A stretch of DNA of 64,000 nt from Pseudomonas sp. GM79 (GTDB taxonomy: Bacteria; Pseudomonadota; Gammaproteobacteria; Pseudomonadales; Pseudomonadaceae): contig NZ_AKJE01000025.1 of assembly GCF_000282495.1 (NCBI RefSeq), positions 1 through 64,000 on the forward strand, read 5' to 3'. Position numbers and translations under genes: made by a program. Positions 36,314 to 45,515 of this stretch are shown one piece after another. The notes under the pieces were generated by a model. That model saw only the letters and a program-made list of their open reading frames with translations. It had not been told where the DNA came from and searched no databases. How positions within the stretch are numbered: the stretch's first letter is position 1; each line of letters starts with the position of its first letter.

Positions 36314-37132
36314 ATGTCGCGTCGTATCTCCCCCGTCATACCCGGCTTCGGGCTGACGCTGGGCTACACCTTGGTGTACCTCAGCTTGATTGTGCTCATT
36401 CCACTGGCGGCGATGTTCGTGCATGCCGCTCAACTTACCTGGGAGCAGTTCTGGGCGATCATCTCGGCGCCACGGGTGCTCGCGGCGTTGAAGCTGAGTT
36501 TCGGCACCGCGCTCTATGCCGCGATCATCAACGGCATCATTGGCACGCTGCTGGCCTGGGTGCTGGTGCGCTACACGTTCCCGGGACGCAAAGTCATCGA
36601 CGCGATGATCGACCTGCCCTTTGCTTTGCCCACAGCGGTGGCCGGTATCGCGCTGACCGCGCTGTACACCCCCACCGGTCTGGTGGGTCAGTTCGCGGCG
36701 GACCTGGGCTTCAAGATCGCGTATACCCCCCTCGGTATCACCCTGGCGCTGACTTTTGTAACACTTCCATTCGTAGTACGTACGGTACAGCCTGTACTGG
36801 CCGATATCCCTCGCGAAGTGGAGGAGGCGGCAGCTTGCCTGGGGGCGAAACCGTTACAGGTTTTCCGCCATATCCTGGTGCCGGCGCTGCTACCAGCCTG
36901 GCTGACCGGTTTCGCATTGGCCTTTGCCCGCGGGGTCGGCGAGTACGGTTCGGTGATTTTCATCGCCGGCAACATGCCGATGAAAACCGAAATTCTGCCG
37001 CTGCTGATCATGGTCAAACTCGACCAGTACGATTACACCGGCGCCACCTCCATTGGTGTACTGATGCTGGTGGTTTCCTTTGTCCTGTTGCTGCTGATCA
37101 ACTTGCTGCAGCGGCGCATCGAAACCCCATAA
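36314..37132 (+). CDS. cysT: Sulfate ABC transporter permease CysT
   Basis: The ATG follows AAGGAC closely. The 272-residue inner-membrane protein has six membrane helices and the CysT/CysU landmarks [19 protein letters not shown] and the EAA loop [29 protein letters not shown]. It forms the channel with CysW, energised by CysA. A short 13-bp gap precedes cysW. Confidence 0.95.
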   Translation: MSRRISPVIPGFGLTLGYTLVYLSLIVLIPLAAMFVHAAQLTWEQFWAIISAPRVLAALKLSFGTALYAAIINGIIGTLLAWVLVRYTFPGRKVIDAMIDLPFALPTAVAGIALTALYTPTGLVGQFAADLGFKIAYTPLGITLALTFVTLPFVVRTVQPVLADIPREVEEAAACLGAKPLQVFRHILVPALLPAWLTGFALAFARGVGEYGSVIFIAGNMPMKTEILPLLIMVKLDQYDYTGATSIGVLMLVVSFVLLLLINLLQRRIETP

Positions 37133-37145
37133 GGAGGCGCGAAAA

Positions 37146-38015
37146 ATGTCCCAATCGTCTATTGCAGCAGCCTCCTCGAACGCCGCCCGCCGTGGCAGTG
37201 CCACGTCGCGGCGAGTCTTGATCGGCCTCGGCTGGCTGATCTTCGCGCTGTTTTTGCTATTGCCGTTGTTCATCGTGGTGTCCCAGGGGCTGAAGCTGGG
37301 CCTGGGCGCGTTCTTTACCGCGATCTTCGAGCCGGACGCCTTGTCGGCGTTGAAACTCACCGTGATCGCGGTGCTGATCTCGGTGCCGCTGAACCTGGTG
37401 TTCGGTGTCAGCGCGGCGTGGTGCGTGAGTAAATACTCGTTCCGCGGCAAGAGCATGCTGGTGACCCTGATCGACCTGCCGTTCTCGGTGTCGCCGGTGA
37501 TTGCCGGTCTGGTCTATGTATTGATGTTCGGCGCCCAAGGCCTGTTCGGCCCGTGGTTGCAGGATCACGACATCCAGATCGTCTTCGCCTTGCCGGGCAT
37601 CGTGCTGGCGACGATTTTCGTCACCGTGCCGTTCGTGGCACGTGAGCTGATCCCGCTGATGCAGGAACAAGGCACTCAGGAGGAAGAGGCCGCGCGCCTG
37701 CTTGGCGCCAATGGCTGGCAGATGTTCTGGCACGTCACCGTTCCCAATATCAAATGGGGCCTGATCTATGGCGTGGTGCTGTGCACGGCCAGGGCCATGG
37801 GTGAGTTCGGTGCGGTGTCGGTGGTTTCCGGGCACATTCGCGGGGTGACCAACACCCTGCCGCTGCACGTCGAGATCCTCTACAACGAATACAACCACGT
37901 GGCCGCGTTCGCCGTGGCGAGCCTGTTGCTGATCCTGGCGCTCTTCATCCTGCTGCTCAAGCAGTGGAGCGAAAACCGTATTAACCGCCTGCGCGCCAGC
38001 GCCGCGGAGGAATAA
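37146..38015 (+). CDS. cysW: Sulfate ABC transporter permease CysW
   Basis: The ATG follows AAGGAGG. The 289-residue permease has six helices after a ~22-residue polar N terminus, the [20 protein letters not shown] segment and the EAA loop [27 protein letters not shown]. It pairs with CysT. A 3-bp gap precedes cysA. Confidence 0.95.
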   Translation: MSQSSIAAASSNAARRGSATSRRVLIGLGWLIFALFLLLPLFIVVSQGLKLGLGAFFTAIFEPDALSALKLTVIAVLISVPLNLVFGVSAAWCVSKYSFRGKSMLVTLIDLPFSVSPVIAGLVYVLMFGAQGLFGPWLQDHDIQIVFALPGIVLATIFVTVPFVARELIPLMQEQGTQEEEAARLLGANGWQMFWHVTVPNIKWGLIYGVVLCTARAMGEFGAVSVVSGHIRGVTNTLPLHVEILYNEYNHVAAFAVASLLLILALFILLLKQWSENRINRLRASAAEE

Positions 38016-38018
38016 GTC

Positions 38019-39008
38019 ATGTCGATCGAAGTGCGTAACGTCAGCAAGAACTTCCACGCGTTCAAGGCGCTGGACAACATCAGCCTGGACATTCAAAGCG
38101 GCGAACTCGTGGCGCTGCTCGGCCCGTCCGGCTGCGGCAAGACCACGTTGCTGCGAATCATCGCCGGCCTGGAAACCCCGGATCAGGGCAACATCGTGTT
38201 CCATGGCGAAGACGTTTCCGGCCACGACGTGCGTGATCGCAACGTCGGTTTCGTGTTCCAGCACTACGCCTTGTTCCGGCACATGACGGTGTTCGATAAC
38301 GTCGCGTTCGGCCTGCGCATGAAGCCGAAAAACCAGCGTCCGAGCGAGAGCCAGATCGCGGTGAAAGTCCACGAACTGCTGAACATGGTGCAACTGGATT
38401 GGTTGGCTGATCGCTACCCGGAACAACTCTCCGGCGGTCAGCGTCAACGCATTGCGTTGGCTCGTGCCTTGGCGGTGGAACCGAAAGTCCTGCTGCTCGA
38501 CGAACCCTTCGGTGCGCTGGATGCCAAGGTCCGTAAAGAGCTGCGTCGCTGGCTTGCACGGCTGCACGAAGACATCAACCTGACGTCGGTGTTCGTGACC
38601 CACGACCAGGAAGAGGCGATGGAAGTCGCCGATCGTATCGTGGTGATGAACAAGGGCGTGATCGAGCAGATCGGCTCACCGGGCGACGTCTACGAAAACC
38701 CGGCCAGCGATTTCGTCTATCACTTCCTTGGCGACTCGAACCGTCTGCATTTGGGCGAAGACCGGCACGTGCTGTTCCGTCCACACGAAGTGTCACTGTC
38801 GCGGCATGAGCTGGAAGATCACCATGCGGCTGAAGTGCGCGATATTCGTCCGCTGGGCGCGACTACGCGGGTGACGCTGAAGGTCGAAGGTCAAAGCGAG
38901 CTGATCGAAGCCGAAGTGGTGAAAGACCACGACAGCCTGGTCGGATTGGCCAAGGGTGAGACGCTATTCTTCAAGCCCAAGGTCTGGCAGAAAGTCGCCA
39001 ACATTTAA
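38019..39008 (+). CDS. cysA: Sulfate/thiosulfate ABC transporter ATPase CysA
   Basis: The ATG lies 8 nt after GGAGG. The 329-residue protein has Walker [11 protein letters not shown] loop FVFQHYALF, signature LSGGQRQR, Walker [13 protein letters not shown] and H loop [12 protein letters not shown]-terminal regulatory TOBE-like domain follows (about residues 235-329). It completes the oscA-sbp-cysTWA operon. Confidence 0.96.
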   Translation: MSIEVRNVSKNFHAFKALDNISLDIQSGELVALLGPSGCGKTTLLRIIAGLETPDQGNIVFHGEDVSGHDVRDRNVGFVFQHYALFRHMTVFDNVAFGLRMKPKNQRPSESQIAVKVHELLNMVQLDWLADRYPEQLSGGQRQRIALARALAVEPKVLLLDEPFGALDAKVRKELRRWLARLHEDINLTSVFVTHDQEEAMEVADRIVVMNKGVIEQIGSPGDVYENPASDFVYHFLGDSNRLHLGEDRHVLFRPHEVSLSRHELEDHHAAEVRDIRPLGATTRVTLKVEGQSELIEAEVVKDHDSLVGLAKGETLFFKPKVWQKVANI

Positions 39009-39019
39009 GGGCAAAAGCA

Positions 39020-39109
39020 TCGCGGGCAAGCCCGCTCCCACAGTGAATCTGCGTTGAACACACATCTGTGGCCAACCCAAAACCCTGTGGGAGCGGGCTT
39101 GCTCGCGAA
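39020..39109. repeat. REP inverted pair (class A)
   Basis: Reverse copy 39020-39041 (GCGGGCAAG variant) and forward copy 39087-39109 lie in the gap between the convergent cysA and Mpo1-like genes. Confidence 0.87.
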
Positions 39110-39115
39110 AGCGAT

Positions 39116-39634
39116 CTACGCCGCAGCACCTTTCTGACGCAAACGCACACCGCCCACTCGCGCCTCGATCTGCTCTTTCAGCTCACGCCGCATCCCGAGC
39201 AAAAACGCCAGCTCAACCACCACGAACAACGGTCCGACAATCAACCCCGTCACATCATCGACAAACGCCGGTTTGCGCCCTTCGTAATGATGCCCGACAA
39301 ACTGAATCGCCCACCCCACCACAAACATCCCGATGCCGCTGGCCAGCCAGACCAGCGTACTTTGCTGCGCGAGTACCTGGCCCGCCCAAATGCACAGACC
39401 GAGCAACACAGTCATCAACACCCCAAGACGAATCTCCAGGCGCAGGTAAAACCACGCCGATGCCATCGCGACCAGCACCGCCGGCGAAATCCAGCCTGCG
39501 CCCCATTGCGGCCGCGACAGCAACACCGCAACCGCCACTACAATCAGCGGGATACCGATAAAGTGGCTGGCAATATTGCGCGGGTCACGGTGGTAGGCGG
39601 CGTATTGACTGAGATGGTCAACGAGGCTTTTCAT
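39116..39634 (-). CDS. Mpo1-like (DUF962) membrane protein
   Basis: The ATG at 39634 lies 8 nt after AGGAGG; upstream in-frame starts have no such site. The 172-residue protein has four membrane helices and the DUF962/Mpo1 landmarks YAAYHRDPRNIASHFIGIPLIVVA and GWAIQFVGHHYEGRKPAFVDD. The conserved histidines (HRDPRN..H, GH.YEGRKPA) match the Fe(II)-dependent dioxygenase family that oxidises 2-hydroxy fatty acids in yeast; the bacterial role is unknown. It is divergent from the Crp/Fnr-type regulator. Confidence 0.9.
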   Translation of the reverse strand: MKSLVDHLSQYAAYHRDPRNIASHFIGIPLIVVAVAVLLSRPQWGAGWISPAVLVAMASAWFYLRLEIRLGVLMTVLLGLCIWAGQVLAQQSTLVWLASGIGMFVVGWAIQFVGHHYEGRKPAFVDDVTGLIVGPLFVVVELAFLLGMRRELKEQIEARVGGVRLRQKGAAA

Positions 39635-39719
39635 TGTTATTCCTCCTGTAGGGTGATGGATGATGCCCCGGGTTTCATCTTTCGCTCTGTCAGCCAGGCG
39701 ACAATCTCCAGGAGTTTTC

Positions 39720-40406
39720 ATGGACATGCAGATTTGGCGTTCTCGCCTGGATACGGGGCAGTGGTTCAGTCATTTACCTGTTCCTTTACAGGATAGTCTG
39801 CTGACTGCGGCCCGGGTTCGGCGCCTGCCGTCGGGGCAACTGCTATTCAAGCGCGGTGATCCGCCGTGCGGGCTGTATGCAGTGCTCGAAGGTTCGGTGC
39901 GCATTGGTGCGGTGAGCGAGCAGGGCAAGGAAGCGCTGCTGAGCCTGGTGGAAGCGCCGCACTGGTTCGGCGAAATCTGCCTGTTCGATGGCCAGCCGCG
40001 AACCCACGATGCCTATGCCGTCGGCCAGTGCATCCTGTTGCACATCCCGCAGGCGACGCTGCTGAAGTTGCTCGACCAACAACCGGTTTACTGGCGGCAA
40101 CTGGCGTTGCTGATGAGCCAAAAACTGCGCCTGACCTTCATCAACCTCGAACAGCTCAGCCTGATGCCAGCCCCGGCACGCTTGGCTCATCGCTTGCTGA
40201 TGATCGCCGAGGGTTACGGTGAAATCGACCCGCCGCGCCGTGTTCTGCAACTGCCTCAGGAGCAACTGGCGTCGATGCTGTCGCTGTCGCGCCAGACCAC
40301 CAACCAGCTCCTCAAGGATTTGCAGGGGCAAGGGATTCTGAATCTAAAGTATGGCGAGATCGAGATTCTGGATGCCGAACGGTTGCGAGCATTGGCGGTG
40401 ATTTGA
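39720..40406 (+). CDS. Crp/Fnr-family transcriptional regulator
   Basis: The ATG lies 6 nt after AGGAG. The 228-residue protein has a cyclic-nucleotide-binding-type beta-roll (about residues 20-140: LFKRGDPPCGLYAVLEGSVRIG, HWFGEICLFDGQPRTHDAYA) and a C-terminal winged helix (LPQEQLASMLSLSRQTTNQLLKDLQGQGILNL). There is no Fnr-type Cys cluster. Its divergent arrangement with the Mpo1-like gene suggests local control, but no palindromic target was recognised. Confidence 0.9.
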   Translation: MDMQIWRSRLDTGQWFSHLPVPLQDSLLTAARVRRLPSGQLLFKRGDPPCGLYAVLEGSVRIGAVSEQGKEALLSLVEAPHWFGEICLFDGQPRTHDAYAVGQCILLHIPQATLLKLLDQQPVYWRQLALLMSQKLRLTFINLEQLSLMPAPARLAHRLLMIAEGYGEIDPPRRVLQLPQEQLASMLSLSRQTTNQLLKDLQGQGILNLKYGEIEILDAERLRALAVI

Positions 40407-40415
40407 CGTGCACCT

Positions 40416-40446
40416 GTAGGCGCTGCCGAAGGCTGCGATCTTTTGA
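40416..40446 (+). repeat. REP singlet (class B)
   Basis: One forward copy (GTAGGCGCTGCCGAAGGCTG start) without an inverted partner lies in the gap before the receiver gene. Confidence 0.75.
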
Positions 40447-40517
40447 AATCACCACGGTATTGATGGGCTTTATCCGCGAACGCGCCTAGCCTGTGACGAC
40501 GACAATCGAGGTGTGCC

Positions 40518-40883
40518 ATGCGTGTGTTGCTAGTGGAAGACGAACCCGAAACCGCCAGCCTCCTGGCCAAAGGCTTGAGCGAAGCGAGTTACGCGGTGGA
40601 TGTGGCGCTTAATGGCATGGACGGCCGGCGCTTTATCGAGTCCGGTGAGTACGAACTGATCATCCTCGACGTGATGCTGCCGGGACTCAACGGCTGGCAA
40701 TTGCTGCAACAGATCCGCAAGCTCGGCGACACGCCGGTGCTGCTCCTCACCACCAAGGATGGCATCGAAGATCGGCTGCGCGGGCTGGAATTGCATGAGG
40801 ATGATTACCTGCTCAAGTCGTTTGCCGTCAGTGAACTGGTGAAGCGGGTGCGCAAGTTGTTGCGGCGGGATCGCGGGCGCTGA
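40518..40883 (+). CDS. Receiver-only response regulator (OmpR-type remnant)
   Basis: The 121-residue protein is a lone receiver domain: acidic pocket VEDEPE, phospho-acceptor Asp in LIILDVMLPGLNGW, Thr in VLLLTTKD, Lys in DDYLLKSFAVSELVKRVRKLLRR. It most resembles the N-terminal half of OmpR-family regulators, including the linker start, but stops before any DNA-binding domain; the usual GADDY and KPF motifs read HEDDY and KSF. No histidine kinase gene is adjacent. It is either a functional single-domain regulator or a truncated relic. Confidence 0.8.
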   Translation: MRVLLVEDEPETASLLAKGLSEASYAVDVALNGMDGRRFIESGEYELIILDVMLPGLNGWQLLQQIRKLGDTPVLLLTTKDGIEDRLRGLELHEDDYLLKSFAVSELVKRVRKLLRRDRGR

Positions 40884-40909
40884 AGGTTTGCGGCGTATGG
40901 ACTACCGCC

Positions 40910-41000
40910 TTCGCGAGCAAGCCCGCTCCCACAGGGTTTTCGGTTGTTCACAACATTGTGATTCACACAGGTTCACTGTGGGAGCGGGCTTGCCCGCGAA
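40910..41000. repeat. REP inverted pair (class A)
   Basis: Reverse copy 40910-40932 and forward copy 40978-41000 lie between the receiver gene and the convergent AraC-family gene. Confidence 0.88.
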
Positions 41001-41034
41001 GAGGCCGGAAAACTCAAAACACCTCTCGGATCTG

Positions 41035-42039
41035 TCACTGCAACCCATCCCGAAACTGCCCCGGCGTCATCCCGGTCCAGCGCTTGAACGCACGGCTGAA
41101 GCTGCTGGTGTCGGCGAACCCCAGCAGGTAACTGACTTCGCTCAACGAGCATTGCGGGTCGCGCAGGTGCAGCAGCGCCAGGTTTTCCCGACTTTCGTTG
41201 AGCAGCGTATCGAACCGACAACCTTCGTCCGCCAGGTGCCGTTGAAGGCTGCGCAGACTCAAGTGCAGCGCTTGGGCGATGCATTCGGCCGACGGTTCAC
41301 CTTCGGGTAATTGCTCTTCAATGGCGTCACGAACCTTGCGCTCCCAGGTCAGGGGTTTGAGTTGCGCCAGGGTGCGTTTGAGCACGGTTTCGTTGTGTTC
41401 GGCCAGTTCCGGGTTGGCATCGTCCAGGTGACTGTCGAAATCCACCAGGGCGAATTCCAGTCGGTCTTCGTCGGCGGCGAAATATACCGGCGAGCGGAAC
41501 ACTTTGTGCCATTGGTGCGGGTCGGCCGGTTCCGGACGACGCAGGTAGACCGCCAGCGGGGCGTAGTCACGGCCCAGGCGATTGCGGCAGGTGCGCACGT
41601 AAATCGCCGCGAAGGCGTCGATGGCCTCGAAGGCTGGCGCGGGGTTGCCTTGGGGGATTTTCAGGCGGAAGTAGTAGCGATCCTCAGCGCGGATCAATTC
41701 CAGATCCAGCGCGTTGCTGACCACCTGGTGATAACGCACGATGCGCTCGAAGACTTCCCGCAGGCTGCCACTGGCCACCAACGCATAACCCAGCGCATGA
41801 AACGTGGTGGGGCTGACGAAGCGCGACACCCGCAAGCCAATCGCCGGGTCGCCGCTGACCTGCACCGCGATGTGCCACAGGCGCGTGGTGCCGGACAACG
41901 GGTAACGGGCGTTCGGGTCGTCCATCAACTGCGGGTCGAGCCCCGCCTGTTGGCACAGGGCTGTGCTGTCGAGCCCCAGCGCATCGAGCTGCTTGCGCAG
42001 TGCGCGGGTCCAGCTGGCGAGGGAGGTCGGTTCAGTCAT
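41035..42039 (-). CDS. AraC-family transcriptional regulator
   Basis: The 334-residue protein has an N-terminal arabinose-binding-like domain (PF12625 type: YPLSGTTRLWHIAVQVSGDPAIGLRV, FHALGYALVASGSLREVFERI) and a C-terminal AraC DNA-binding domain (about residues 235-334: IAQALHLSLRSLQRHLADEGCRFDTLL, EVSYLLGFADTSSFSRAFKRWTGMTPGQFR). Family members such as OruR/ArgR-type regulators sense amino acids or lipids. Divergence from the desaturase gene 100 bp away suggests that gene as its target. Confidence 0.9.
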   Translation of the reverse strand: MTEPTSLASWTRALRKQLDALGLDSTALCQQAGLDPQLMDDPNARYPLSGTTRLWHIAVQVSGDPAIGLRVSRFVSPTTFHALGYALVASGSLREVFERIVRYHQVVSNALDLELIRAEDRYYFRLKIPQGNPAPAFEAIDAFAAIYVRTCRNRLGRDYAPLAVYLRRPEPADPHQWHKVFRSPVYFAADEDRLEFALVDFDSHLDDANPELAEHNETVLKRTLAQLKPLTWERKVRDAIEEQLPEGEPSAECIAQALHLSLRSLQRHLADEGCRFDTLLNESRENLALLHLRDPQCSLSEVSYLLGFADTSSFSRAFKRWTGMTPGQFRDGLQ

Positions 42040-42139
42040 GTTGATTGGCGCGTCCGGTCAACAGGTTGGCGTTCACGGCTACCGCTCTGTAAATCATCAC
42101 AGGGCAGGATGCGAACATCAATAACCAGAGGATGGAAGC

Positions 42140-43213
42140 ATGGACGGTACTTGTGCAAGTCCCCAGCGACTGAATGCAGCACAGCGATCAGCGCATATTC
42201 GCGAGGTGGTATTGGCCAAAGGCGTCGAACTGCGCCAGCGCTACCCGATTCTTACCCATCAGGACGCCCTGGGCGCGGGTATTCTGACCTTCGCGTTGGC
42301 CGGGATGATCGGTTGCGCAGCGCTGTACATCACCGGGTACATGGCCTGGTGGGTATGCCTGTTGCTCAACGCGTTTTTCGCCTCGCTGACCCACGAGCTG
42401 GAGCATGACCTGATCCACAGCATGTACTTCCGCAAACAGCGCGTGCCGCATAACCTGATGATGGGCCTGGTATGGCTGGCACGGCCGAGCACCATCAATC
42501 CCTGGATCCGCCGTCATTTGCACCTAAACCATCACAAGGTGTCCGGTACCGAAGCCGACATGGAAGAGCGGGCGATCACCAACGGTGAGCCGTGGGGAAT
42601 CGCGCGGCTATTGATGGTCGGCGACAACGTGATGTCGGCGTTCATCCGCATGCTGCGGGCCAAGACCCGGGCGCACAAGTTCAGCATCATCAAGCGCTTT
42701 CTGAAGGTTTACGCACCGCTGGCGCTGGTGCATTGGGGGGCGTGGTACGTGTTCCTCGGTTTTCACTCCGCCAACGGCATCGCGCATCTGCTGGGGGCGC
42801 CCATCGAATGGTCGGCGACTACTTTGGCGGTGATGCAGGTGATCGACATCGCGGCCGTCGTGATCATCGGCCCGAATGTGTTGCGTACGTTCTGCCTGCA
42901 CTTTGTCAGCTCGAACATGCACTACTACGGTGACGTGGAACCGGGGAACGTGATTCAGCAGACCCAGGTGCTGAACCCTTGGTGGATGTGGCCGTTGCAA
43001 GCATTCTGCTTCAACTTTGGCAGCAGCCACGGGATCCATCATTTTGTGGTGAAGGAGCCGTTTTACATCCGGCAGATGACCGTCCCGGTGGCGCACAAGG
43101 TTATGCGCGAGATGGGGGTGCGGTTCAATGATTTCGGGACGTTCGGGCGGGCGAACCGGTTTGTGCGCAAGGACACCACCGAGACGCAGGAGGTGCGTGC
43201 CGCTCAGGTTTGA
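42140..43213 (+). CDS. Membrane fatty-acid desaturase / AlkB-like hydroxylase family
   Basis: The 357-residue integral membrane protein carries histidine-rich di-iron motifs HELEHDLIHSMYF, HLHLNHHK and HGIHHFVV and about five membrane helices. It belongs to the fatty-acid desaturase/alkane hydroxylase superfamily; the motif spacing is not that of the DesB-type enzyme encoded at 31275, so the substrate is uncertain. It is probably controlled by the divergent AraC-type regulator. Confidence 0.85.
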   Translation: MDGTCASPQRLNAAQRSAHIREVVLAKGVELRQRYPILTHQDALGAGILTFALAGMIGCAALYITGYMAWWVCLLLNAFFASLTHELEHDLIHSMYFRKQRVPHNLMMGLVWLARPSTINPWIRRHLHLNHHKVSGTEADMEERAITNGEPWGIARLLMVGDNVMSAFIRMLRAKTRAHKFSIIKRFLKVYAPLALVHWGAWYVFLGFHSANGIAHLLGAPIEWSATTLAVMQVIDIAAVVIIGPNVLRTFCLHFVSSNMHYYGDVEPGNVIQQTQVLNPWWMWPLQAFCFNFGSSHGIHHFVVKEPFYIRQMTVPVAHKVMREMGVRFNDFGTFGRANRFVRKDTTETQEVRAAQV

Positions 43214-43404
43214 TGATGTAACCGGAAACTCAAATGCTGGTCATCAATTTGACCCAAAGGGACGATACGGTGTGACGCAAGCAGTGATTCGTATATGCGA
43301 TTCAGGTCTATTAAAGTAATTAAACATTCCTTTATCGGATAACCGTTTCAGCCAATTATCGCGTCACAGCGATGTTGATCAGCGCTAACAGATTTCGAGT
43401 TTCC

Positions 43405-43440
43405 GGGGCCGTCTCCTTGGCAGGGTGCGGTCCCTTTTTT
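43405..43440 (+). terminator. Probable rho-independent terminator
   Basis: GGGGCCG (43405-43411) pairs with CGGTCCC (43428-43434; one wobble), with a 16-nt loop that can pair partly, followed by a run of T. It lies 190 bp after the desaturase gene. The 465-bp gap 43214-43678 also holds a REP pair and an AT-rich tail, but no gene that I can support. Confidence 0.6.
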
Positions 43441-43472
43441 TATCCCGGATAAAGTGCCAGTCAGTGAACCCT

Positions 43473-43560
43473 GTGGGAGCGGGCTTGCTCGCGAAGGCGT
43501 CGTGTCAGTCAATATCAATATCAACTGACAGACCGCCTTCGCGAGCAAGCCCGCTCCCAC
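43473..43560. repeat. REP inverted pair (class A)
   Basis: Forward copy 43473-43495 and reverse copy 43538-43560 enclose a 42-bp spacer almost identical to that of the 12713-12800 pair (CGTCGTGTCAGTCAATATCA), so the two are copies of one BIME. Confidence 0.9.
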
Positions 43561-43678
43561 ATTTGATCGTGTTATATATTCGATATGGGTCTTAATAAAT
43601 AGCTTCTTATTCCTTAACGAATATAACTCTCCTCCCTATACTCGGTCACGAACAGACACGCAGCAGGAGAGCTTCCCC

Positions 43679-44260
43679 ATGCGCAACGAATCAATTCGCT
43701 ACCTGATTGTGCCGGGCTGGCAAGGATCGCCAGAAGATCATTGGCAAACCCATTGGCAGAACAGCCTGCCAAACAGCGCGCGGGTGGAGCAAGCCGACTG
43801 GCTGACGCCTCGTCGTGAGGACTGGGTCGCGGCACTGGCCGAGGCGATTGCCGCCGACAGCACGCCAGTGATTCTGATCGCCCATAGCCTGGGTTGCATC
43901 ACGGTTGCGCATTGGGCCGCCACGGCGCCGTTGCAGTTTTTGCGTCAGGTGCGCGGCGCCTTGCTGGTCGCGCCAGCGGACGTCGAACGCCCGGCTTGCG
44001 CGCCGGCGCTGCGCAACTTCGCACCGATCCCGACTCATTTGCTGCCGTTCCCGAGCCAGGTCGTCAGCTCCGACAACGACAGCGCCGTGAGCGCGCCACG
44101 AGCCCTTGAACTGGCGCGCCAGTGGGGCGCCGAGGCGGGGATTTTATCGGGGGCCGGGCACATCAACGTGAAGTCCGGTCACCAGCGTTGGGAGCAGGGT
44201 TTTGCGTACCTCTATCGTCTGCAAAACCGCATGGAGCAACACGCCCTGCGTCGCGCCTGA
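43679..44260 (+). CDS. RBBP9/YdeN-family serine hydrolase
   Basis: The ATG follows AGGAGAG by 9 nt. The 193-residue alpha/beta hydrolase has the family start YLIVPGWQGSPEDHWQTHW, the nucleophile elbow AHSLG, an Asp in VVSSDNDSAVSAPRA and a His in GAGHINVKSG. These complete a Ser-Asp-His triad. Substrates are unknown. It precedes the sigma-54 activator gene by 60 bp on the same strand, so the two may be co-expressed. Confidence 0.88.
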   Translation: MRNESIRYLIVPGWQGSPEDHWQTHWQNSLPNSARVEQADWLTPRREDWVAALAEAIAADSTPVILIAHSLGCITVAHWAATAPLQFLRQVRGALLVAPADVERPACAPALRNFAPIPTHLLPFPSQVVSSDNDSAVSAPRALELARQWGAEAGILSGAGHINVKSGHQRWEQGFAYLYRLQNRMEQHALRRA

Positions 44261-44320
44261 ACCCTTTATATTTTTTAAAAAACGCCCCCGTCTGCCGGCG
44301 GTTTTGGGCGGGAGTCTGCC

Positions 44321-45253
44321 ATGAGCTTGCATGAAACCTTCGGTCAGCCGCTGCTGACCTTTCCTGACGCGGAAAAAAGCCCGTTGAGCATTCGCGCCAA
44401 GGCGTTGGTGTTTGTCGATCCGCGTTCCCGGCAGTTGCGCCAGGAGCTGGAACAACTGGCGCCACGTTCGATCTCGGTATTGATCCGCGGTGAAACCGGC
44501 AGCGGTAAAGAACTGCTGGCGCGGCATATCCATCGCGCCAGTGATCGTGGCGGGTTGTTCGTGTCGGTCAATTGCGGGGCGATCAGCCCGACCTATGCCG
44601 ACGCTGAACTGTTCGGCTACGCCGCCGGCAGTTACAGCGGTTCGGCCAGCAGTCGCGCTGGCTGGTTCGGTTCGGCCAATGGCGGCACGCTCTATCTGGA
44701 CGAGATCGGCGACTTGCCGTTGCCAATCCAGATCAAGTTGCTCGCAGCCCTGGAAAACCACGAAGTCACTCGCGTTGGTGCTCAGCAGCCAAGCCCGGTG
44801 GACGTACGTCTGGTGGCCGCCACCAGCATCGATCTGGTTCAGGCCGTGGCTGCCGGAAAATTCCATGAGCGGCTCTATCACTACCTCAGTGAAGGCCAGC
44901 TCGAACTGCCAGCCTTGCGTGAAAGGGTGGGCGATATTTTGTCGCTGGCCGAATACTTCCTCGGCATCTACAGCCAACGCCTCGATCTGCCGGTGCCATT
45001 GATCAGCGACGCCGCACAGCAGCTGCTGGAGCAGCACAGTTGGCCGGGCAACACCCGGGAGCTGGAGAACGTCATCCACTTTGCGTTGTTGGTGAGTACC
45101 GGCGATGAGATTTTGCCGGAGCATTTGAATTTGCCCGAGGCATCGGTATCGCTGCTTCAGATCGAACAGCAACTCAAAAAAATCCTCGGCAACGGGTCCG
45201 CCGCCGAGAAAGAGGCCTTGAAACAACTGCTCAAAGCCACCGGGCTTGTGTAG
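44321..45253 (+). CDS. SfnR-like sigma-54 activator without HTH
   Basis: The 310-residue protein is essentially an AAA+ sigma-54-interaction domain: Walker A GETGSGKE, Walker B GGTLYLDEIGDLP, Arg-finger region LRERVGDI, and WPGNTRELENVIHFALL. As in SfnR-type activators of sulfur-source genes it has no N-terminal sensory domain. Two features are abnormal. The GAFTGA loop reads GSYSGS, and the C terminus (KKILGNGSAAEKEALKQLLK) lacks a Fis-type helix-turn-helix. The stop codon is the TAG inside a class B REP. It has one Cys and only the initiator Met, matching the sulfur-starvation proteins nearby. It may be a truncated, altered-function paralog. Confidence 0.82.
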   Translation: MSLHETFGQPLLTFPDAEKSPLSIRAKALVFVDPRSRQLRQELEQLAPRSISVLIRGETGSGKELLARHIHRASDRGGLFVSVNCGAISPTYADAELFGYAAGSYSGSASSRAGWFGSANGGTLYLDEIGDLPLPIQIKLLAALENHEVTRVGAQQPSPVDVRLVAATSIDLVQAVAAGKFHERLYHYLSEGQLELPALRERVGDILSLAEYFLGIYSQRLDLPVPLISDAAQQLLEQHSWPGNTRELENVIHFALLVSTGDEILPEHLNLPEASVSLLQIEQQLKKILGNGSAAEKEALKQLLKATGLV

Positions 45254-45343
45254 GAGCTGGCGCAGCCTGCGATCTTTTGATCTTGATTTTCGGTGCCTTT
45301 GAAATCGCCAAATCAAACGATCGCAGGCTTCGGCAGCTCCTAC
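45250..45343. repeat. REP inverted pair (class B) overlapping a stop codon
   Basis: Forward copy 45250-45281 begins inside the sigma-54 activator gene and supplies its TAG stop; a reverse copy lies at 45312-45343. Confidence 0.87.
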
Positions 45344-45402
45344 ATCGGGCGTGGCGGTTGTATGAACAAAATGGAATATGAAAGTGAATAAAAGATATTG
45401 TT

Positions 45403-45420
45403 CGGGAATAAAAAATCCCG
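45403..45420. promoter_or_regulatory. Inverted repeat upstream of the MetQ-like gene
   Basis: CGGGA and TCCCG flank ATAAAAAA in an AT-rich stretch (45365-45420), about 95 bp before the MetQ-like start. It may be an operator; no SAM or S-box-type leader was recognised. Confidence 0.4.
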
Positions 45421-45515
45421 GTATTGTCCGCGTCACGCCAGCGATAGCACATCACTGGCACTCGTACTAATTAGCCGTCGTCGATGATGGCCGCGAATTT
45501 CGATAAGGACACTGC

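Noticed and set aside
43214..43404. Small ORFs after the membrane desaturase gene
   Set aside because: None has a ribosome site or plausible composition; the area looks like a degraded spacer before the terminator.
45441..45460. Possible sigma-54 promoter (TGGCAC) before the MetQ-like gene
   Set aside because: No GC element at the required distance downstream of the GG.
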